Positions 15,500 to 19,033 of a stretch of 19,033 nucleotides of DNA are shown here, piece by piece. The position numbers were made by a program, and so were the translations under genes. The notes beneath the pieces are model-generated. The model saw only the letters and a list, made by a program, of their open reading frames with translations. It made no database searches and was not told the DNA's origin. Source of the stretch: Cytophagaceae bacterium UBA6715 (GTDB lineage: Bacteria; Bacteroidota; Bacteroidia; Cytophagales; Spirosomataceae); NCBI GenBank assembly GCA_002454335.1, contig DKIP01000018.1:1-19033 (forward strand), written 5' to 3'. Every line of letters starts with the position of its first letter. Within the stretch, counting starts at the first letter, position 1.

Positions 15500-16305
15500 T
15501 CCCAAATCGGATACTGCGTCAGCTTGATTGTTTCCCCGAAGAAAATCTGCGTCGATCTTTCAAAAGAATCTGTGTAGTCTGACACGAAAAATTGACGGAT
15601 TGAAGTAGCTTGAGAATCTACCAACAAATCTGCATCCGTTAAAATCTTTTGAATGGTTGTAGCAACGATCAAAGAAGTATCAATCACAGGAATTTTCCCT
15701 TGGAAATACGCATCTATCTGTTTCTTAATCAGCGGGTAATGGGTACATCCCAGAATTAGGCCTTCGATATGGGCTAAATTGTCATGCGCCAAATACTCCT
15801 TGATGATTTGTTCCGAGATATTATTATTGAAAAAGCCTTCTTCAATCATGGGGGCCAACAAAGGTGTTGCGAGCGATTTGATATGGATATTTTTTCCAAG
15901 CGCTTCGGCTTTGGTCGCGTAGATACCTGAGTTGACCGTTTGCTTGGTTCCGATGAGACCAATTGTTTTCCCTTCCCAGTTTTGGTCTAAATAATCAATG
16001 ACGGGATCGATGACATTGACAACGATGGCCTTAGTTCCCACATAGGTTTTCACCAAATCATAGGCTGCAGCTGAGGCAGAATTACAGGCAATGAGAATTA
16101 ATTTACACTGCTTTTCCATGAGAAAATTACAGATCTTTACCGAATAGGCTTGGATTGCAGTTGCCGACTTATCCCCATAAGGCAAATGGGCTGTGTCTCC
16201 GAAATACACAATATTCTCGTGAGGCATCAATTCCGTGATGGCATGTGCAAGCGTTAATCCGCCGATTCCACTATCAAAAATCCCAATGGGTGCTGCGTTT
16301 GGCAT
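15496..16305 (-). CDS. murI: Glutamate racemase
   Basis: A 269-residue racemase that converts L- to D-glutamate for peptidoglycan. Both catalytic cysteines are present: Cys74 in ACNSASAAAYD and Cys187 in LGCTHYPL. The N-terminal IGIFDSGIGGLT (Asp11 and Ser12) and VYFGDTAHLPYG segments are further signatures, so the enzyme should be functional. Length is normal. The gene is the only one on the minus strand in the window; it converges on the small CxxC gene with a 4-nt overlap of the stop codons and diverges from the sigma factor cassette over 107 bp. It appears unrelated to the oxidase genes functionally. Confidence 0.96.
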   Translation of the reverse strand: MPNAAPIGIFDSGIGGLTLAHAITELMPHENIVYFGDTAHLPYGDKSATAIQAYSVKICNFLMEKQCKLILIACNSASAAAYDLVKTYVGTKAIVVNVIDPVIDYLDQNWEGKTIGLIGTKQTVNSGIYATKAEALGKNIHIKSLATPLLAPMIEEGFFNNNISEQIIKEYLAHDNLAHIEGLILGCTHYPLIKKQIDAYFQGKIPVIDTSLIVATTIQKILTDADLLVDSQATSIRQFFVSDYTDSFERSTQIFFGETIKLTQYPIWD

Positions 16306-16337
16306 ATGATTCTAATTGGATGTAAAGAACGGAATTT

Positions 16338-16357
16338 TGGGTTTCTTTTCAAACCCA
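16338..16357. repeat. Inverted repeat in the murI/sigma factor divergent region
   Basis: TGGGTTT (16338-16344) and AAACCCA (16351-16357) are perfect complements around a 6-nt spacer (CTTTTC). It lies 33-52 bp upstream of murI and just upstream of the promoter-like sequence for the sigma factor gene. It could be an operator or a transcript hairpin; there is no direct evidence for either. Confidence 0.4.
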
Positions 16358-16367
16358 CGCAACCATT

Positions 16368-16396
16368 TTGACTTTTTAACCATCTTTACGTACAAT
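16368..16396 (+). promoter_or_regulatory. Promoter-like sequence for the sigma factor cassette
   Basis: TTGACT at 16368-16373 and TACAAT at 16391-16396 are separated by exactly 17 bp, close to the classical housekeeping consensus. A TTTTG box (16366-16370) with TA at 16391 also fits the spacing of Bacteroidota promoters, although the -7 box lacks the TTTG half. Transcription would begin near 16403, only about 10 nt before the TTG start, so the leader would be very short. Called from pattern only. Confidence 0.45.
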
Positions 16397-16412
16397 TAAC
16401 ATTTCGTCAACC

Positions 16413-16961
16413 TTGCATAAACATTTACCCTCCGAAAACCTTGAGCAATCACTGGTGCAGGCCTGCAAAAAACAGGACCGCAAGGGTCAACATGCGACTT
16501 TTAACCGCTACTCGGGGAAAATGATGGCCGTATGTCGAAGGTATTTAGGCAACGGGCCTGATGCAGAAGATACATTGATGGAAAGTTTCATGAAAGTATT
16601 TTCAAAAGTGGAAACATTTAATGAAGCTGGCAGTTTTGAGGGTTGGATTCGTCGGATTGTGGTGAATGAGTGTTTGATGAAAATCCGAAAACAAGGGGAT
16701 GTATTCACGAAAAACATGGAAGAAGCATGGGATGTAGGAGAGCCAGCGGATGCATTAATGCACCTAAGGACTGCGGAAATAGAAGCTTTGATTGCGGAAC
16801 TTCCCCCGGGGTATCGTACCATTTTTAATTTGTATGCGATAGAGGGATATAGCCATGATGAGATTGCCACCTTGTTAGCTATCTCTTCGGGAACATCAAA
16901 ATCACAGTTATCAAGAGCTCGGACGATGATCCAGCAAAAAATAAAATTAATTGAATCATGA
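16413..16961 (+). CDS. ECF-type RNA polymerase sigma factor (TTG start)
   Basis: A 182-residue sigma-70 family factor of the extracytoplasmic-function type. Region 2 spans about residues 25-95 (RYSGKMMAVCRRY, AEDTLMESFMKVF, GWIRRIVVNECLMKIRK); region 4 spans about 122-175 (ELPPGYRTIFNLY, GYSHDEIATLL, TSKSQLSRAR), with no region 3. The frame is closed upstream by a stop at 16377 and contains no ATG before codon 37, which would delete part of region 2. TTG at 16413 (leu-codon start, MHKHLPSEN...) is therefore the best start. It overlaps the next gene in ATGA, as is usual for sigma/anti-sigma pairs. Target promoters cannot be deduced from the window. Confidence 0.9.
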   Translation: MHKHLPSENLEQSLVQACKKQDRKGQHATFNRYSGKMMAVCRRYLGNGPDAEDTLMESFMKVFSKVETFNEAGSFEGWIRRIVVNECLMKIRKQGDVFTKNMEEAWDVGEPADALMHLRTAEIEALIAELPPGYRTIFNLYAIEGYSHDEIATLLAISSGTSKSQLSRARTMIQQKIKLIES

Positions 16962-17680
16962 AAAAGCCAAATAATACTTCTTGGGAAGCGCTTGAAAAAG
17001 CTTGGCAAAAGCAAATTCAAGCACATGAATCAGAGGTTCCCGCGAATATGTGGGAGCGTATGGAAAAACAGTTGGACGAAAAACGTGTACGGCCATTATG
17101 GTTGCGCATGAATACGTGGGTGTGGTCGGCAGCGGCAGTTATCACCATTTTGATTGGCTTGAACTGGGAAAGCGGCATTGCTCCTGCTAAAACCGCACCT
17201 GCCATAACACAAGAGGTAAAACAACCCGCGAATCCGGTAGCCCCGAGTGAATTGCCGGTTTTAGCGACAAGCGTATCTGCTGCTGAAAGAACTAGTAAGG
17301 AGAAAAGTCGACGGGAACCCGAACAAGTTTACACACCATCCGATGAGGCAAGTATTATACGCAGTGACCAACAACCCGACTTAGTGAAGGCAGATTCAAA
17401 ACCAGAAGCTGCAGAGGAAATTTGGGTTCGAGTAGACATTGATCCGATTGAAAGTCCAAAACCTTCTGCGGTCGCTCAATTGGATGCAACACCGCCCAAA
17501 AAGAAAAAAAGCTTATTGGGGCGATTGATTAAACAAGTGAAACAAGTTGTGGCAGGTGAAGACTTGGACTGGCAACAATTAAAAGAAGGAAATCGGCCCT
17601 TGGAAGATGGCATTCACCAGGTTGCGAATACCTATTATCGAACAGAACAAACCGTTAAACAAACATTTCAAATACAATGA
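16958..17680 (+). CDS. Putative membrane anti-sigma factor
   Basis: A 240-residue single-pass membrane protein. The N-terminal 50 residues are cytoplasmic-like and contain VPANMWERMEKQLDEKR, resembling the 'P..vW..ie..L' segment often found in Bacteroidota proteins encoded with ECF sigma factors. One helix lies at about residues 52-69. A low-complexity Pro/Ala/Ser/Glu linker (about 70-160) follows, then a basic region PKKKKSLLGRLIKQVKQV (about 175-195) and a short C-terminal domain with DLDWQQLKEG. It lacks the zinc-binding HxxxCxxC of ZAS-type anti-sigma factors. The ATGA overlaps on both sides support co-translation with the sigma factor and the barrel protein. The function is inferred from context; no homologue can be confirmed here. 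Confidence 0.65.
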   Translation: MKKPNNTSWEALEKAWQKQIQAHESEVPANMWERMEKQLDEKRVRPLWLRMNTWVWSAAAVITILIGLNWESGIAPAKTAPAITQEVKQPANPVAPSELPVLATSVSAAERTSKEKSRREPEQVYTPSDEASIIRSDQQPDLVKADSKPEAAEEIWVRVDIDPIESPKPSAVAQLDATPPKKKKSLLGRLIKQVKQVVAGEDLDWQQLKEGNRPLEDGIHQVANTYYRTEQTVKQTFQIQ

Positions 17681-18918
17681 GAACATTAATCTTCATCATC
17701 CTTTTGGGATTGACACAGCCACTTTGGGGAAAAAATAATCCGGACAGCTTATTACTGAAAATTGACAAACGAAATCAAACAATTGTTGGAGGGAATCAAA
17801 ACAAAAACAAAAGCCTTCGGGAAGAATTGGAAAAAGTATTTCAAAGTAAAGGATTAGTATTATCAGACAGCTTGTGGCAACAAATACGAGGTGTAATTCG
17901 TACGGATTCGGAAGGAGACAGTAGCTTGGCCGTTCAAATTGGGAATAGCAAAGTAAAAATAGGCATTATCAAATCAGGCGCTACCTATACGGGCCCAGAA
18001 AAAACCTTTAAAATGACCTATCCAAATGACGGCGATAAGCGGATCAATATAAAAAATGATAGCTTAGGAAAATCGCTTGTTATTCACAGTGATGGGAAAG
18101 AAGAAGTTCGCGTAGGATGGAATGGAATTCACGTGAAAGATGGGAAAGAGGAAGTGCATGTTGATTGGAACGGGGTACAGGTTAAAGAGGCGAATGGCGA
18201 GGAGACGAAAGTCATTTGGGGAAAGGATTCGACTAAGGTACATCCTAAAGAAAAGCATCTAAATTTATTTGAGCGTAAGGGTATGAACTTATACCTAGGA
18301 TTGAATGGCTTGACTGGGAAGATGCCCGAAATAACCACGATGATTTATCCATCCCCTTATTTATCATCAGATTCGGAGTTAAAGCCAACGGGCTCTCGCT
18401 ATGTAAGTTTAGAATTTGCCCGTTCGGCAACAATCGCACGAGGTAAAAAGAGTGCATTTAAATTGGGATATGGCATTTCATTTGATTGGTACAACTTTAT
18501 GTTTGATCACAATCGAATAGTAACTAAAACGGGAACTGCCACAACATTCCAACCCATATTAGATGCCCAAGGCAATGAAATTCAACTGAGCAAAAACAAA
18601 CTTACGGTATCCTACATTACTTTACCAATCATGCCACATTTCGCATTTAGTAAGCAATCTGCTATTCAAATGATCGGAATTGGGGGGTATGTGAGTTACC
18701 GAATGGACAGTTGGACGAAAACGATTGAGGAAAAAACAGAAAATTTGAAGCGGACGGGATCAAATTATAATATTAGTCAGGTACGTTATGGAATAAAGGC
18801 AGAGGTAGCCTTGCGACATTTCCCGGATTTGTTCTTCAATTATGATTTGACGCCTTTATTCGAGAAGGGTTTAGGGCCTCAATTAACAGGATTTAGCTTC
18901 GGAATTAAACTATTCTAA
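17677..18918 (+). CDS. Outer-membrane beta-barrel-like protein with tandem repeat
   Basis: A 413-residue protein with a signal peptide (residues 1-18, ending LWG). Residues 19-138 are a soluble, charged domain. Residues 139-170 are a 16-residue unit in two tandem copies (DGKEEVRVGWNGIHVK and a copy with four differences), followed by a decayed third partial copy. From about residue 200 to the end, alternating hydrophobic/aromatic strands (MNLYLGLNGLTG, RYVSLEFARS, FKLGYGISFDWYNFMF, ...) and the terminal Phe (FSFGIKLF) point to a PorT-like/OmpA-type barrel in the outer membrane. It overlaps the anti-sigma-like gene by 4 nt (ATGA). The cassette arrangement suggests it is either a sensor input or a target of the sigma factor. 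Family assignment is approximate. Confidence 0.7.
   Translation: MRTLIFIILLGLTQPLWGKNNPDSLLLKIDKRNQTIVGGNQNKNKSLREELEKVFQSKGLVLSDSLWQQIRGVIRTDSEGDSSLAVQIGNSKVKIGIIKSGATYTGPEKTFKMTYPNDGDKRINIKNDSLGKSLVIHSDGKEEVRVGWNGIHVKDGKEEVHVDWNGVQVKEANGEETKVIWGKDSTKVHPKEKHLNLFERKGMNLYLGLNGLTGKMPEITTMIYPSPYLSSDSELKPTGSRYVSLEFARSATIARGKKSAFKLGYGISFDWYNFMFDHNRIVTKTGTATTFQPILDAQGNEIQLSKNKLTVSYITLPIMPHFAFSKQSAIQMIGIGGYVSYRMDSWTKTIEEKTENLKRTGSNYNISQVRYGIKAEVALRHFPDLFFNYDLTPLFEKGLGPQLTGFSFGIKLF
18091..18186 (+). repeat. Two tandem 48-nt units in the barrel protein gene
   Basis: The units at 18091-18138 and 18139-18186 both begin gatgggaaagA/G and encode 16 residues each, identical at 12 of 16 positions (DGKEEV.V.WNG..VK). 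The differences at the DNA level are mostly in third codon positions, so the duplication is not recent. Confidence 0.85.
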
Positions 18919-18947
18919 AAAATTATCACATTTTTTTTGGCGAGAGC

Positions 18948-18978
18948 TTTGCGAAAATCAAAAAAGGAGCTACTTTTG
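18948..18978 (+). promoter_or_regulatory. Bacteroidota-type promoter (TTTG / TAnnTTTG)
   Basis: TTTG at 18948-18951 and TACTTTTG at 18971-18978 are 19 bp apart, matching the -33/-7 consensus of the Bacteroidota housekeeping sigma factor. Transcription would start near 18985 and run towards the partial tRNA-like sequence at the window end. A T8 run at 18931-18938 lies upstream; I see no strong stem before it that would end the preceding cassette. Confidence 0.65.
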
Positions 18979-18985
18979 CGAACTA

Positions 18986-19009
18986 TTTCAGCAAAACGTT
19001 TCGCTGAAA
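18986..19009 (+). repeat. Near-perfect 24-nt palindrome in the leader before the partial tRNA
   Basis: Arms TTTCAGC (18986-18992) and GCTGAAA (19003-19009) flank a core containing the perfect 8-mer AAACGTTT; the whole 24-nt sequence is palindromic except for one A/C mismatched pair. It sits right at the predicted transcription start and 9 nt before the tRNA-like sequence. It could be an operator, a transcript hairpin or a processing signal. Confidence 0.5.
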
Positions 19010-19018
19010 CAAAATGAA

Positions 19019-19033
19019 GGGGATATACCAGAG
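19019..19033 (+). tRNA. Possible 5' end of a tRNA gene (class II-like, perhaps Tyr or Ser), cut by the window edge
   Basis: The last 15 nt read GGGGATA, T8, A9, CCAG, A14, G15. This follows the tRNA layout: a 7-nt acceptor arm, T at position 8, A at 9, a D-stem start and invariant A14 and a purine at 15. The CCAGAG start of the D-arm is typical of long-variable-arm tRNAs such as Tyr, Ser and Leu. A strong promoter lies 41 nt upstream. The anticodon is outside the window, so identity is open; the alternative is an ATG-started ORF (ATG at 19014). Confidence 0.5.

Noticed and set aside
15484..15503. GGGA/TCCC stem as a bidirectional terminator between the small CxxC gene and murI
   Set aside because: Four base pairs with a 12-nt loop and no T-run; too weak.
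16508..17026. 172-residue open frame on the minus strand
   Set aside because: It is antisense to the sigma factor gene, has Ser/Ile-rich composition with no domain signature, and is explained by codon bias of the plus-strand gene.
18931..18938. T8 run after the barrel gene as an intrinsic terminator
   Set aside because: No GC-containing stem precedes it.
18960..18977. AAAAG...CTTTT stem as a terminator for the sigma cassette
   Set aside because: Only about five mostly A-T pairs and it overlaps a much better promoter match.

Overview
The window comes from a moderately AT-rich Bacteroidota genome, most likely of the Cytophagales/Cytophagia type. The assignment rests on four observations: the gene order actABCDEF followed by an aa3-type oxidase, weak or absent Shine-Dalgarno sequences with A-rich leaders, a TTTG/TAnnTTTG promoter near the right end, and an ECF sigma/anti-sigma pair of Bacteroidota style. 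I cannot name the genus from sequence alone.

Positions 1-10434 hold a respiratory operon on the + strand. It contains the 3' end of actA (multiheme cytochrome c), actB (Tat-exported molybdopterin-oxidoreductase-like protein fused to an Fe-S domain), actC (NrfD-like quinol-site membrane protein), actD (DUF3341), actE (monoheme lipoprotein cytochrome c) and actF (second NrfD-like protein). Together these encode Alternative Complex III, a quinol:electron acceptor oxidoreductase. Cytochrome c oxidase subunits II (ctaC) and I (ctaD) follow with short gaps, so the quinol-oxidising and oxygen-reducing complexes are co-encoded. A strong 40-nt terminator hairpin closes this block at 10448-10491.

Positions 10502-15499 hold the oxidase maturation and accessory block. 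It runs heme A synthase (ctaA), protoheme IX farnesyltransferase (ctaB), two subunit III-like proteins, a subunit IV-like protein, a SCO copper chaperone, a DUF420 membrane protein, and a small exported CxxC membrane protein of unknown function. Several genes overlap or nearly abut (ATGA overlap ctaA/ctaB; 8-nt overlap DUF420/small protein). A long imperfect hairpin lies inside the first codons of the SCO gene.

Positions 15496-16305 hold murI (glutamate racemase) on the - strand, overlapping the end of the oxidase block by 4 nt. A 107-bp divergent region with a promoter-like sequence and an inverted repeat separates it from a three-gene cassette on the + strand (16413-18918). That cassette encodes an ECF sigma factor (TTG start), a single-pass anti-sigma-like protein and an outer-membrane beta-barrel-like protein, joined by two ATGA overlaps. 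The last 115 bp contain a good Bacteroidota-type promoter, a near-perfect 24-nt palindrome and what looks like the first 15 nt of a tRNA gene cut by the window edge.

No gene-free stretch exceeds about 115 bp. I saw no CRISPR array, insertion sequence, integrase or other mobile element. The respiratory part belongs to known families. The less described parts are the small CxxC protein, the hairpins at the two module borders, and the sigma/anti-sigma/barrel cassette.
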